Source of the DNA: Streptomyces fulvoviolaceus
GTDB lineage: Bacteria; Actinomycetota; Actinomycetes; Streptomycetales; Streptomycetaceae
Assembly (NCBI RefSeq): GCF_000718165.1
Contig: NZ_JOEY01000101.1
Coordinates: forward strand, 1-17,858
Length of the DNA: 17,858 nt
Direction of reading: 5' to 3'
The notes beneath the pieces were generated by a model. The model made no database searches and was not told the origin of the DNA. It worked only from the letters and a program-made list of their open reading frames with translations. Position numbers and translations under genes: made by a program. Shown here one piece after another: positions 1-6,966 of this stretch (the stretch's first letter is position 1; each line of letters begins with the position of its first letter).

Positions 1-222
1 GGTGACGTCCTCCTTGACGCCCGGCACGGTGGTGAACTCGTGCAGAACGCCGTCGACGCGGATGGACGTGACCGCCGCACCCGGGATCGAGGAGAGGAGA
101 GTGCGACGCAGGGAGTTGCCGAGGGTGTAGCCGAAGCCCGGCTCCAGCGGCTCGATCACGAACCGGGAGCGGAACTCGTCGACGACCTCTTCGGTCAGGG
201 ACGGACGCTGAGCAATCAGCAC
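1..222 (-). CDS. rpoA: RNA polymerase alpha subunit, N-terminal 74 residues (cut by window edge)
   Basis: The protein begins [12 protein letters not shown] and includes the motifs [20 protein letters not shown] and [16 protein letters not shown], the highly conserved alpha N-terminal domain that dimerises and binds the beta and beta' subunits. It starts at GTG 222, with GGAGG about 9 bases upstream. The reading frame is open to base 1, so the rest lies outside the window. From memory it matches the usual Streptomyces RpoA almost residue for residue. The odd point is context: rpoA normally follows rpsK in the ribosomal operon, but no rpsK is found in the roughly 620 bases before the next gene end. 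Whether this is the only rpoA, a second copy or a fragment cannot be told from the window. Confidence 0.93.
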   Translation of the reverse strand, partial: MLIAQRPSLTEEVVDEFRSRFVIEPLEPGFGYTLGNSLRRTLLSSIPGAAVTSIRVDGVLHEFTTVPGVKEDVT

Positions 223-633
223 GAGGTGTTGCCTCCAGTGGTTTGGCGCCCGCTATGTGACGCCGTTGACACCACGAAGAGTACGGGCGATACGGTCTCC
301 GGTGGCCGCGCTGCAGTTCCTCGTGGTGCACGGCGCCCGCAACCGCAACTGCCTCACGGGATGAGCTTAGGTGCTCATCCCCCGTGGCGTGACCCTGTAC
401 TCCGGTCCTTCGGGGTGGGCTCCTGATCGAGGTCGCATCGGGGATGGCGAGGCCGGAGCCCGCCGGTGGCGAGCACAACGTAGACCATGATCGCCGGTTG
501 GCCAAACACCTCCTCGTCGCTCAACTGCAGCAATAGCGAACGGCTAGGCTTGGAGTGGAAGCCCGGCCCGCTGGTGCGTCCGGTACGGGGATGCAGTGGC
601 GTTTCATGCCGTACGTCGCTGTGAGTGCGCTGA
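223..633. other. noncoding stretch upstream of rpoA
   Basis: Apart from the 355-386 hairpin and the rpoA ribosome binding site, I see no supported gene here. Reading frames on both strands look like noise. One short minus-strand run around 430-540 (residues SDEEVFGQPAIMVYVVLA) is protein-like and may be a decayed gene, but I cannot assign it. No clear -35/-10 pair for rpoA stands out. A weak candidate on the minus strand is TTCGTG, then 17 bases, then TAGCGG. Confidence 0.4.
355..386. terminator. strong hairpin upstream of rpoA
   Basis: GGGATGAGC (358-366) and GCTCATCCC (373-381) pair perfectly around the 6-base loop TTAGGT. CAC (355-357) and GTG (384-386) extend the stem past a 2-base bulge. 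There is no clear U tract, which is common for actinomycete terminators. It could end transcription before rpoA or be part of the rpoA leader. Confidence 0.5.
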
Positions 634-879
634 GCCATCCGGGGCTGCTTCGCGACAGACCCTTGTCCTCCTGCTCGGGACACCCTCAGGGGCCATCGCC
701 TCGTCTCAGCGGCGCGGGCCGCACCCGTCCGGGTCGCCGTCGTCGAGGCACTGGTTCCGGACGAGGCCGGCCGCACCTTCCACCTGTTGCAGCCCTGGTA
801 CGCGATGTTGGCGATGACCGGCCCCGGTCTGGTCGAACTGTTTGCCTACGGCGGGCCCGGTTCTGTCCTGCCCACGTAG
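634..879 (+). pseudogene. start-less C-terminal coding remnant, unknown family
   Basis: The frame is open from just after a stop at 631-633 to TAG 877-879, about 81 codons. It contains no ATG or GTG until near its end, so it cannot be translated as a normal gene. The last 60 codons look truly coding: third positions are almost all G or C, and the residues (EALVPDEAGRT, FHLLQPWYAM, LVELFAYGGPGSVLPT) are well mixed rather than arginine- and proline-rich like a shadow frame. It converges on the spermidine-synthase-like gene, overlapping its 3' end by 34 bases. I do not recognise the family. It is probably the tail of a gene whose front was lost by deletion or frameshift. Confidence 0.45.
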
Positions 880-1574
880 ACGGTGTTGGTCGAGGTGCCG
901 CCTTGCAGGGGATTGTCGAAGTCGACGACGTGGGCCGCTGATTGCGGGAAGACCTCTGTGAGTGCGGAGGTGAACTGTCTGTCCGGCGGGTCGTTCGACC
1001 ACAGGGCGAAGACCCCGTTGGGGTGGAGGTGTTCGCCGAGAGCGCGGAGCCCGGCAGGCTGGTAGAGCGCCGCGTGGCTCGGGTGGAGCACATGACGCGG
1101 CGAATGGTCGACATCCAGCAGGATGGCGTGGAAGCGGCGGCCCGGCTCCTTCGGGTCCAGACCGCGCGAATCGGCCGCCATCGCGAAGAAGTCGCCCTGA
1201 ACCAGGCGGCAGCGGGCGTCCGAAGTCAGCCGGGCGCCGAGTGGGACCAGACCCCGCTGATGCCAGTCGATGACTTCGGCGAGCGTTTCGATCACGGTCA
1301 GCGAGCGCACCCGGGGGTCGTCCAGCACAGCCTGGGCGGTGTACCCGAGTCCGAGCCCGCCGACGGCGATGTCCAGTTCGGTGGCGGGCAGTTTCGCCAG
1401 TCCGAGTTCCGCAAGTGCGATCTCGCCGGTTGTGAAGAGGCTGGACATCAAGAACTCGTCGCCGAGCTTCACCTCGTACACGTCGGTGTCCGACACCGGG
1501 TCGCGTCGGCGCCGCAGGCTGATGTCGCCCATCGCTGTCGGGCGCCAGTCGATCTCCTCGAAACGCGCGCTCAT
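846..1574 (-). CDS. spermidine synthase-like protein (methyltransferase fold)
   Basis: This 242-residue protein starts at ATG 1574 (MSARFEEIDWR), with GAAAGG a few bases upstream. A longer frame exists upstream, but it is arginine- and proline-rich noise. A glycine-rich nucleotide-binding loop (VGGLGLGYTAQAVL) is followed by an acidic strand end (VIETLAEVIDWH), a DFFAMA segment and ILLDVDHSPRH. This is the Rossmann-like order of the spermidine synthase/aminopropyltransferase superfamily. The usual short N-terminal beta domain and catalytic signature are not clear, so true polyamine synthesis is doubtful. Many actinobacterial members annotated this way have unknown substrates. It lies 130 bases downstream of the RNase J gene on the same strand and may be co-transcribed if the small hairpin between them reads through. 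Confidence 0.8.
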   Translation of the reverse strand: MSARFEEIDWRPTAMGDISLRRRRDPVSDTDVYEVKLGDEFLMSSLFTTGEIALAELGLAKLPATELDIAVGGLGLGYTAQAVLDDPRVRSLTVIETLAEVIDWHQRGLVPLGARLTSDARCRLVQGDFFAMAADSRGLDPKEPGRRFHAILLDVDHSPRHVLHPSHAALYQPAGLRALGEHLHPNGVFALWSNDPPDRQFTSALTEVFPQSAAHVVDFDNPLQGGTSTNTVYVGRTEPGPP

Positions 1575-1660
1575 CTGTTTACCTTTCTGACGCACCGTCG
1601 GTGCCCGAAGCCGGTGCCTGGAACGCCGCTCTGTGCAGGTGGGCGCAGGCGCGAAACCGT

Positions 1661-1677
1661 CCCTGCTGCCGGCAGGG
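1661..1677 (-). terminator. possible weak terminator after RNase J gene
   Basis: CCCTGC (1661-1666) and GCAGGG (1672-1677) form a 6-bp stem around TGCCG, 28 bases past the RNase J stop. The stem is short and lacks a clear U run. Confidence 0.3.
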
Positions 1678-1704
1678 CAGGGGAGGAGGGGAAGGGGGCG
1701 CCGG

Positions 1705-3390
1705 TCAGGCGTCGATGATGACGGGGATGATGAGGGGCCTGCGGCGGTGGGTACGGAAGGCCCAGTTCGCCACGGCACGGGCGATGAGCTGTTCCAGCTG
1801 GTGTGCGTCGCCGACGCCTTCTTGGGCTGCGGTCGCCAGAGTCTTCTCGATGACAGGGATGACCGGTTCGAAGGTGGTGTCGTCGTGGACGAACCCGCGG
1901 GCCAGGAAGTCGGGAGTCTCGGCAAGGGCGCCCGTGTCGGCGTCGACGATCGCCACCACGGTGACCACGCCTTCCTCCGCGAGGGTGACGCGGTCCTTCA
2001 GGGACGCCTCGGTGGCGCCGCCGACCTCCATGCCGTCCACGTAGACGTTGCCCGCGGGCACCTTGCCGGTGATCGACGCACGCCCGTCCACGAGGTCGAC
2101 GACGACGCCGTCCTCGGCGATGACCACCCGCTCGGGATCGACCCCTGTACGGATGGCCAGGTCGGCGTTGGCCCGCAGGTGGCGCCATTCGCCGTGCACG
2201 GGCATGACATTGCGGGGCTTCACGATGTTGTAGCAGTACACGAGCTCACCGGCGCTGGCGTGCCCGGAGACGTGCACCTTGGCGTTGCCCTTGTGGACGA
2301 CATGGGCGCCCCACCGGGTCAGCCCGTTGATCACCCGGTAGATGGCGTTCTCGTTGCCGGGGATCAGGGAGCTGGCGAGCAGGACGGTGTCGCCCTTGCC
2401 GATGCGGATCACATGGTCGCGGTTGGCCATCCGGGACAGAGCCGCCATCGGCTCGCCCTGGGATCCGGTGCACACCAGGGTGATCTTGTGGTCCGCCAGC
2501 TTCTCCATTTCCTTGGTACTCACGACCAGGCCACTGGGAACCTTCAGATACCCGAGGTCGCGGGCGATGCCCATGTTGCGGACCATGGAGCGGCCCACGA
2601 AGGCGACCTTGCGGCCGTGCTGGTGCGCGGCGTCCAGGACCTGCTGGATGCGGTGCACATGGCTGGCGAAACTGGAGACGATCACCCGGCGCGGGGCGGT
2701 ACGCATCACCTGCTCGATCGCCGGGTTCAGGTCGCGCTCGGAGGTGGTGAAGCCAGGTACCTCGGCGTTGGTGGAGTCGGTGAGGAAGAGATCGACGCCT
2801 TCCTCGCCGAGGCGGGCGAAGGCGCGCAGGTCGGTGATGCGGTCGTCCAGCGGGAACTGGTCCATCTTGAAGTCGCCGGTGTGCAGCACCAGCCCGGCCC
2901 CGGTGCGGATCGCGACCGCGAGACCGTCCGGGATGGAGTGGTTGACCGCCACGAATTCGCAGTCGAAGGGGCCGAAGCCGCGCCGGTCGCCCTCACGTAC
3001 CCGCACCGTGCGCGGCCGGATTCCGTGCTCCTTGAGCTTGGCCTCCAGGAACGCCAGTGTCAGCTTCGAGCCCACGACAGGGATGTCGGAGCGCTCTCGC
3101 AGCAGATACGGCACGCCGCCGATGTGGTCCTCGTGACCGTGGGTGAGCACCACGGCCACGATGTCGTCCAGGCGATCACGGATCGAGGTGAAGTCCGGCA
3201 GGATCACGTCCACGCCGGGCTGGGTCTCTTCGGGGAACAGCACGCCGCAGTCGACGATGAGCAGCTTGCCGGCATGCTCGAAGACGGTCATGTTGCGGCC
3301 GATCTCACCCAGACCGCCCAGGGCGACGACCCTCAGGCCTCCTTCAGGCAGCGGAGGGGCGGCTTTCAGTTCGGGATGTGGATGACTCAT
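1705..3390 (-). CDS. rnj: ribonuclease J (beta-CASP metallo-beta-lactamase)
   Basis: This 561-residue protein has the full length and order of RNase J, which degrades and matures RNA by 5'-to-3' exonuclease and endonuclease action using two metal ions. The metallo-beta-lactamase part has HGHEDH at residues 84-89, H151 in NHSIPDG and HTGDFK at 170-175. The beta-CASP region includes FASHVHRIQQ, VGRSMVRNMG and CTGSQGEP. The RMMBL part has HVSGHAS (373-379) and MPVHGEWRHL (396-405). All catalytic motifs look intact. The ATG at 3390 has only a weak Shine-Dalgarno. In Streptomyces the housekeeping RNase J gene usually sits beside dapA. Here it sits between an IS remnant and a spermidine-synthase-like gene, and its sequence looks diverged from the housekeeping form I remember. 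It may therefore be a second copy. Confidence 0.93.
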   Translation of the reverse strand: MSHPHPELKAAPPLPEGGLRVVALGGLGEIGRNMTVFEHAGKLLIVDCGVLFPEETQPGVDVILPDFTSIRDRLDDIVAVVLTHGHEDHIGGVPYLLRERSDIPVVGSKLTLAFLEAKLKEHGIRPRTVRVREGDRRGFGPFDCEFVAVNHSIPDGLAVAIRTGAGLVLHTGDFKMDQFPLDDRITDLRAFARLGEEGVDLFLTDSTNAEVPGFTTSERDLNPAIEQVMRTAPRRVIVSSFASHVHRIQQVLDAAHQHGRKVAFVGRSMVRNMGIARDLGYLKVPSGLVVSTKEMEKLADHKITLVCTGSQGEPMAALSRMANRDHVIRIGKGDTVLLASSLIPGNENAIYRVINGLTRWGAHVVHKGNAKVHVSGHASAGELVYCYNIVKPRNVMPVHGEWRHLRANADLAIRTGVDPERVVIAEDGVVVDLVDGRASITGKVPAGNVYVDGMEVGGATEASLKDRVTLAEEGVVTVVAIVDADTGALAETPDFLARGFVHDDTTFEPVIPVIEKTLATAAQEGVGDAHQLEQLIARAVANWAFRTHRRRPLIIPVIIDA

Positions 3391-3528
3391 ATTCCGACGT
3401 TACCGGAGAGTCTGCCGAGGTGATCCACTGGCTGCCCGGCCAGCCGGTCCAACACGGCGCGGCCGAGGCGGTCAGCGGGTGGAGCGGGGCTCCTACGGCA
3501 GCGGACGGGACACCGCACGGTGGAGCTA
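3391..3528. other. intergenic region before RNase J
   Basis: No gene is seen. GGCTG and CAGCC form a small inverted repeat near 3429-3444 (GGCTGCCCGGCCAGCC). On the minus strand TTGGAC, 18 bases, then GTGGAT is a weak promoter candidate for the RNase J gene. Confidence 0.3.
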
Positions 3529-3544
3529 GGGGCTGTCCTGGCGA

Positions 3545-3958
3545 TCATGAGCGGAGCCAGATGACGAGTGCTGCGGCGGTGACGGTGCCGAGGTAGACGT
3601 AGGCGCGTTTGTCGCATCTGGTCGCGACCGCGCGGAACTGTTTCAGCATGTTGATCACCCGCTCGACAGCGTTGCGCTTGACGTACCGCTCCTTGCCGAA
3701 GCCGGGTGGCCGGCCACCGGTGCTCCCGCGCCGCAGACGGCCGGCCGCTTGGTCGGCTTTCCCCGGGATGACGTGCCGGATCCCGCGTCCACGCAGGTAG
3801 GCGCGGGTACGACGGTTGCTGAAGCCCTTCTCGGCGCTGACGCTGTCGGGTGTCGTGCGAGGCCGGCCGGTGGCAAGGCGGGGCACCCGGATCCGTTCCA
3901 TGACAGCCTCGAACTGGGTGCAGTCGGCCCGCTGACCGGGCGTCAGGACGAGCGAGAG
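3545..3958 (-). pseudogene. IS5-family transposase, C-terminal fragment
   Basis: Recognisable sequence begins at LSLVLTPGQRADC and runs through ERIRVP, GRPRTTPDSVSAEKGFSNRR, the RRGSTGGRPPGF loop and ERVINMLKQFRAVATRCDKR to WLRS and TGA. This is the tail of the IS5-type DDE domain. It keeps a DSVSAEKG segment (the usual version has D or A before the K) and the glutamate in AVERVIN. The sequence before LSLVL is not transposase, so the helix-turn-helix and first catalytic aspartate are lost. The frame is open further upstream, but it passes through repeats and cysteine/arginine-rich noise. Confidence 0.75.
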
Positions 3959-3979
3959 CCCTTCGCCCTTGAACAGCAG
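3958..3979 (+). repeat. 22-bp direct repeat, copy 1
   Basis: GCC-C-TTCGCCCTTGAACAGCAG matches copy 2 at 4031-4052 except for one base (C versus T at the fourth position). It lies exactly at the break point where transposase similarity stops, which suggests a local duplication or recombination scar. Confidence 0.8.
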
Positions 3980-4030
3980 CACCGGCGCCGCGCAGTGTTC
4001 CCCAGTGCAGCGGCAGCCGCCCGCAGGTGC

Positions 4031-4052
4031 GCCTTTCGCCCTTGAACAGCAG
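4031..4052 (+). repeat. 22-bp direct repeat, copy 2
   Basis: GCC-T-TTCGCCCTTGAACAGCAG repeats copy 1 at 73-base spacing. The sequence between the copies has no recognised function. Confidence 0.8.
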
Positions 4053-4086
4053 GCCCGCAGCCTGCCCGCAGCCGCGCGATGTCCGC

Positions 4087-4199
4087 AACGAACGCCGATT
4101 CCCCTCCCGGGACAGCAGCACCCAGCCGCCTGCCGGGACCCTCCACGCTCACTCACACACGCCAGAACGCACTCCCACCCAGCCAAACCCCAGCAGTTC
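4087..4199 (-). repeat. long inverted repeat, left copy (113 bp)
   Basis: Read on the minus strand it begins GAACTGCTGGGGTTTG and ends GAGGGGAATCGGCGTTCGTT. It aligns with 17689-17799 on the plus strand over its whole length, with about 13 mismatches and one 2-base gap (about 87% identical). Short frames run through it but are not conserved between copies, since the right copy has in-frame stops. It therefore looks like a noncoding element end or leader rather than a gene. It sits upstream of the IS5 remnant. Confidence 0.85.
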
Positions 4200-4268
4200 C
4201 CAACCCCGGGCCCAGTGGCGCCCGCAGGAGCGCGCGCACCACCGACAGATGCGTCACAAGCGCGCGTT

Positions 4269-5042
4269 TTACGCGTTCGGGTCCCAGTCTGCGAGCTGCT
4301 CCATCGGCTCGGTGTCGCCGGTGGTCTCCAGGCCGTCGAGCGGGACGCGCTCGTAGAAGTAGAGGACCAGTTCGCTCGCTGCGCCTCGCATCGCCATGTC
4401 GCCCGGCTCCGCGTCGGCGGCGAGGTCGTCGCAGCGGACGCCGTCGGCGTTGAGGGTCAGGCGCCAGGAGCGGCCCTCGGTCGTGTGCAGGTCGATGGTT
4501 GCCGGCTTGAACGGCCAGGGGACGGTCGTCGCCGAGACGGTCGTCAGGAACTCGTCGACGCCCTCGGCCGCGACGTCCGTCGGCAGCGGCTGTGCGGCGC
4601 CCTGGGTGAGCTGGGCGTCGTAGGTGTGGACGGCGATCTCCTGGATCTGGTGCCGGGCCACGGCTCCGCTGGTCTCCGGGGCCTGCGAGCGGCCCCACCA
4701 GGTCCAGCAGCCGCGGTCCGGGCCGGCCGCGCGCATCGCGTCGAGCATGAGCTCGGTCGACTCGGCGAGCCAGGCGTCCAGGGCTTCGTGGTCGCGGGGC
4801 GCGGTCGGGGCGCCCTTCGGGTCCGTCCTCGCCGGGGGCTCAGCGCCCGGGCCCGCCGCGACGATGGCGGCCTGGCGGCGGCGGCCGTCACCGAGGTGCT
4901 GCGCCAGTTCGCGCAGCGTCCAGTCCGGGCAGGTCGGGACCTGGACGTCAAGGTCGGGGGCGGACGTGATCGCAGCGCGGAACGCGGCCGAGCGGTCTTC
5001 GATCAGCCGCAGGACCTCGGGGAACTCCAATATGTTTTGCAC
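4269..5042 (-). CDS. maleylpyruvate isomerase family mycothiol-dependent enzyme
   Basis: This 257-residue protein starts at GTG 5042 without a clear Shine-Dalgarno. It has the MDMPI N-terminal (DinB-like) helical bundle followed by an MDMPI C-terminal domain. The family's metal ligands appear as His49 in AQHLGD and Glu135 and His139 in HQIQEIAVHTYDA. CPDWTLRELAQHL is the typical first motif. Relatives use mycothiol as thiol cofactor to isomerise or conjugate small molecules in the cytosol, and the substrate here is unknown. It stands alone between two transposon remnants. The C-terminal half (SWRLTLNADGV, GAASELVLYFYERVPLDGLE) matches the family's usual end, so the gene appears complete. Confidence 0.88.
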   Translation of the reverse strand: MQNILEFPEVLRLIEDRSAAFRAAITSAPDLDVQVPTCPDWTLRELAQHLGDGRRRQAAIVAAGPGAEPPARTDPKGAPTAPRDHEALDAWLAESTELMLDAMRAAGPDRGCWTWWGRSQAPETSGAVARHQIQEIAVHTYDAQLTQGAAQPLPTDVAAEGVDEFLTTVSATTVPWPFKPATIDLHTTEGRSWRLTLNADGVRCDDLAADAEPGDMAMRGAASELVLYFYERVPLDGLETTGDTEPMEQLADWDPNA

Positions 5043-5118
5043 GGCGGTTGTGTATCACGGCGCTCCGGCCGCCGGGTAGCGAATTTGTCGGACGAACGCG
5101 TCGACGGCCGGGCGGAGC

Positions 5119-5247
5119 GCCGGCGCCGAAGCCGTCCTGAAAATCCGCGCACTGCTCGCCAATGGCGACTTCGACCGCTACTGGACCTACCATCTGGGCC
5201 AAGAGCACCAGCGCAACCACCAGGCCCGCTACCAACTCGCTGCTTGA
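5119..5247 (+). pseudogene. transposase C-terminal tail (ISKra4-like)
   Basis: Frame residues include [34 protein letters not shown] and ARYQLAA before TGA 5245-5247. The pattern of AEAVLK-R-L--NGDF--YW--HL--EH-R-H resembles, from memory, the very end of ISKra4-type transposases. Nothing upstream continues the protein, so only the tail survives. The exact left boundary is uncertain. Confidence 0.55.
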
Positions 5248-5343
5248 CCTACGAAGTCACTCCCAGAAATCCGCACCCCTCCCCACGTCCACATCAACGA
5301 CTCGGACACGGAGTAGCCACAAGAGCAGACAAGCGCTGATGGC

Positions 5344-5817
5344 TCAGTCTGTGATGAATGGGGCGTATCCGATCGGGACCTTGCTCACCTGAAGGTCGGA
5401 GAAGGTCAGGATGAGCTGGTGCGCGTTGGTCTCGATGAGCACTTCGTGGAAGTCGATCCCGACTTCTTGCGACCAGCGGCGGGTTGCCTCCGACCCCGGG
5501 AGCACTTTCGCGCCCGGGTACAAGCAGTGCCACTTCACTCCCCAGACGTAACCGTCGAGGTCGACACCGGTCTCGTGGTCGATGAGACGGTCGTCCAAGG
5601 ATCTCCGCCATGTCTCCGCCGACACCGACGTCTCGCAGCGGGCTTCGACGCAATACCGGAAGAGATGTCGCAGGTAGGCCGGCTCGACACCGGTGCACGG
5701 GTCCGCGGTTGCGTAAACGAAGACCTCGTAGTCGCGCATGTAATTGGTGAATCCATGGTGCACGACGGCCTGATCGAAGGTCTCGTCCAGCATCTGTTGA
5801 AGCACTGCGGCATCCAT
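5344..5817 (-). CDS. small hypothetical protein, YxiG-like
   Basis: This 157-residue protein starts at ATG 5817 (MDAAVLQQMLDETF) with only a weak ribosome binding site. The sequence is well balanced and acidic, with a tyrosine- and tryptophan-rich core: NYMRDYEVFVYATADP, YLRHLFRYCVEA, VDLDGYVWGVKWHCLYPGAK and EVLIETNAHQLILTFSDL. From memory it resembles the YxiG-like family, whose Bacillus member lies in the wapA toxin/immunity region. An immunity-like role is possible but unproven. There is no signal peptide or membrane segment. It has no operon partner, since the next gene upstream on this strand is over 300 bases away with small remnants between. Confidence 0.75.
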   Translation of the reverse strand: MDAAVLQQMLDETFDQAVVHHGFTNYMRDYEVFVYATADPCTGVEPAYLRHLFRYCVEARCETSVSAETWRRSLDDRLIDHETGVDLDGYVWGVKWHCLYPGAKVLPGSEATRRWSQEVGIDFHEVLIETNAHQLILTFSDLQVSKVPIGYAPFITD

Positions 5818-5888
5818 GTCGCCGTTCTATCTCACGCCCCAGGCCTGCCGACAACAAGATTGCGCCAGGGGAGGTCGGTCTGCGCAGG

Positions 5889-5990
5889 TCATGCCGGCAG
5901 GTTGCCACGGTTCGGTTCGCGGCGGTGGAGTTCGCGCATGCCGCGGATGTGGGCGGCTGCCTCGGCGAGGGCGCCTTCCGGCGACCACAT
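5889..5990 (-). pseudogene. short coding-like remnant (33 codons)
   Basis: From ATG 5990 the frame reads MWSPEGALAEAAAHIRGMRE and then LHRREPNRGNLPA, stop. Codon use is strongly GC3 and the helical EGALAEAAAHIRGMRELHRR looks real. The frame is open further upstream (GSGLQAGTSAIRGFR), so this may be the tail of a larger decayed gene. The family is not recognised, and an independent small protein is possible. Confidence 0.35.
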
Positions 5991-6152
5991 CCGGAAGCCG
6001 CGGATCGCTGATGTGCCCGCCTGCAGACCGGATCCCGCGCCCTTGTGACCAGCTGGGCACCGCCGACCGTAAAGGGGACTGGATCACCCTTCTCGGGCTC
6101 TGGTCCGCCGTATTCTCCTCAGGCCGGCGGCAACACTTGTTCATCCTGTTCT
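5991..6152. other. intergenic, upstream continuation of the 5889-5990 frame
   Basis: No complete gene is seen. The minus-strand frame of the 5889-5990 remnant stays open to about 6050, then coding character fades. Confidence 0.3.
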
Positions 6153-6551
6153 TTAACCTCCGTCTGCGTCGTATGGCGGTGATGGTGGCTGGTGCCAGAC
6201 GGCGTCGAACCGGCTGATGATCTGGCGGAGTTCGCGGGCGCTTCGGGGTGAAATGGCCTGCATCACGGTGTCGAGGAGAACGCGGGCTTCGAATGGGTTG
6301 CCGCAGCAGTACCAGTGCACGTTGCCCCACTCGTAGTCGTGGCACAGCTCGCGCTGGGGACGGTGGACGTAGTCCTTCCACAAGCGCACGGCTGCGCTGA
6401 CGTCTCCCGGCTGCAGATAATTACGGGTGCGCTCGAGACGGAAGACCTCGGACAGTGCGCGTGAGGACACGCCGTCGATGACTGGCTTTGTATCTGGTGT
6501 CCGGTGGTGGGGGATGCCGGCCCGGATGTGCCCTGGCCGTCTACGCGGCAT
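6153..6551 (-). CDS. conserved-looking hypothetical protein
   Basis: The coding part is convincing from SSRALSEVFRLERTRNYLQP through RLWKDYVHRPQRELCHDYEW, HWYCCGNPFEARVLLDTVMQ and RELRQIISRFDAVWHQP. It is a soluble, helix-rich protein with conserved-looking Trp, Tyr and Cys positions. I do not recognise a named family. The first 20 or so residues from ATG 6551 look like noise (MPRRRPGHIRAG). GTG 6470, reading VSSRALSEVF, is a plausible true start and would give about 105 residues. TAA is the stop at 6153. It lies 335 bases upstream of the YxiG-like gene on the same strand. Confidence 0.65.
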   Translation of the reverse strand: MPRRRPGHIRAGIPHHRTPDTKPVIDGVSSRALSEVFRLERTRNYLQPGDVSAAVRLWKDYVHRPQRELCHDYEWGNVHWYCCGNPFEARVLLDTVMQAISPRSARELRQIISRFDAVWHQPPSPPYDADGG

Positions 6552-6675
6552 GGACCTTTCGGTTCGTCGTCATGCCGCACAGGGTGCCACGATCTCGAAC
6601 GCTTTCTCGAACGGGTTCACTCGGCTGGGGATTCGCCGGACGTGCGGCCGGCCTTCGTCTGATCTGTGACGCTCG

Positions 6676-6789
6676 GTGAGCGGGAGGCTCTGGAAGGGCC
6701 GGCCTCGGGGACCAGTCGACGCGAGCATGGACGCCGCCGCCCACGCGGCCTGCGAGTGGATGCGCATCGCCACCGCAAAGCTGCGGTGA
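6676..6789 (+). pseudogene. short coding-like fragment, unknown
   Basis: In one frame from GTG 6676 to TGA 6787 the end reads MDAAAHAACEWMRIATAKLR (ATG at 6727). This has good codon use and looks like the tail of a helical protein. The first codons (SGRLWKGRPRG) are less convincing. The antisense frame is also open, so strand is not certain. No family recognised. Confidence 0.3.
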
Positions 6790-6807
6790 GGTCGCGGGGG
6801 TTCACCC

Positions 6808-6966
6808 GTGAGGTGGGCGGGTGGCGAGCCGCCTCGAAGCGCCGGCGCGTTCGTCGGCGAGGTCCTGGACGACGACGCCGGAACCGGGTCGTACCGAATC
6901 GACGTCGATCACCAGGACGACGCCAGTGCGATATGCCGTGATGACAAGACGGAGACCGGAGCATGA
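6808..6966 (+). CDS. small protein coupled to methyltransferase remnant, unknown
   Basis: From GTG 6808 the frame gives about 52 residues, ending AGAFVGEVLDDDAGTGSYRI, DVDHQDDASAICRDD, KTETGA. The acidic, balanced second half looks coding. Its stop TGA (6964-6966) overlaps the ATG (6963) of the next reading frame as ATGA, the classic sign of translational coupling. The front half (RWAGGEPPRS) is weak, and there is no clear Shine-Dalgarno, so this may be only the tail of a longer lost gene. Confidence 0.4.
   Translation: MRWAGGEPPRSAGAFVGEVLDDDAGTGSYRIDVDHQDDASAICRDDKTETGA

Larger units (their letters stand above)
3529..4052 (-). mobile_element. truncated IS5-family insertion sequence remnant
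   Basis: The stretch contains the C-terminal third of an IS5-type transposase and, just past its stop codon, a GGGGCTGTCC end at 3529-3538. That end resembles the terminal inverted repeats of many Streptomyces IS5 elements. I found no matching inverted end on the other side, and the N-terminal two thirds of the transposase are missing, so the copy is dead. The upstream boundary is set at the outer 22-bp direct repeat and is uncertain. Further upstream lies the 113-bp sequence repeated at the right end of the window. Confidence 0.65.

Noticed and set aside
1633..3423. 596-residue plus-strand open frame antisense to RNase J
   Set aside because: It is rich in H, D, V and G as expected for the complement of a GC-rich gene. 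The minus strand encodes a full RNase J with all its motifs.
3958..4052. possible CRISPR-like array from repeated 22-mers
   Set aside because: There are only two copies, one spacer-like interval of 51 bases, and no cas genes. It is better explained as a local duplication in an IS remnant.
3969..5339. 456-residue plus-strand frame across the IS remnant and the mycothiol-dependent enzyme
   Set aside because: It is low-complexity and arginine/glycine/proline-rich, crosses unrelated regions, and is the shadow of the minus-strand gene.
6550..6669. plus-strand frame MDLSVRRHAAQGATISNAF...
   Set aside because: No ribosome site, mixed codon use, and an equally open antisense frame. Strand and reality cannot be decided.
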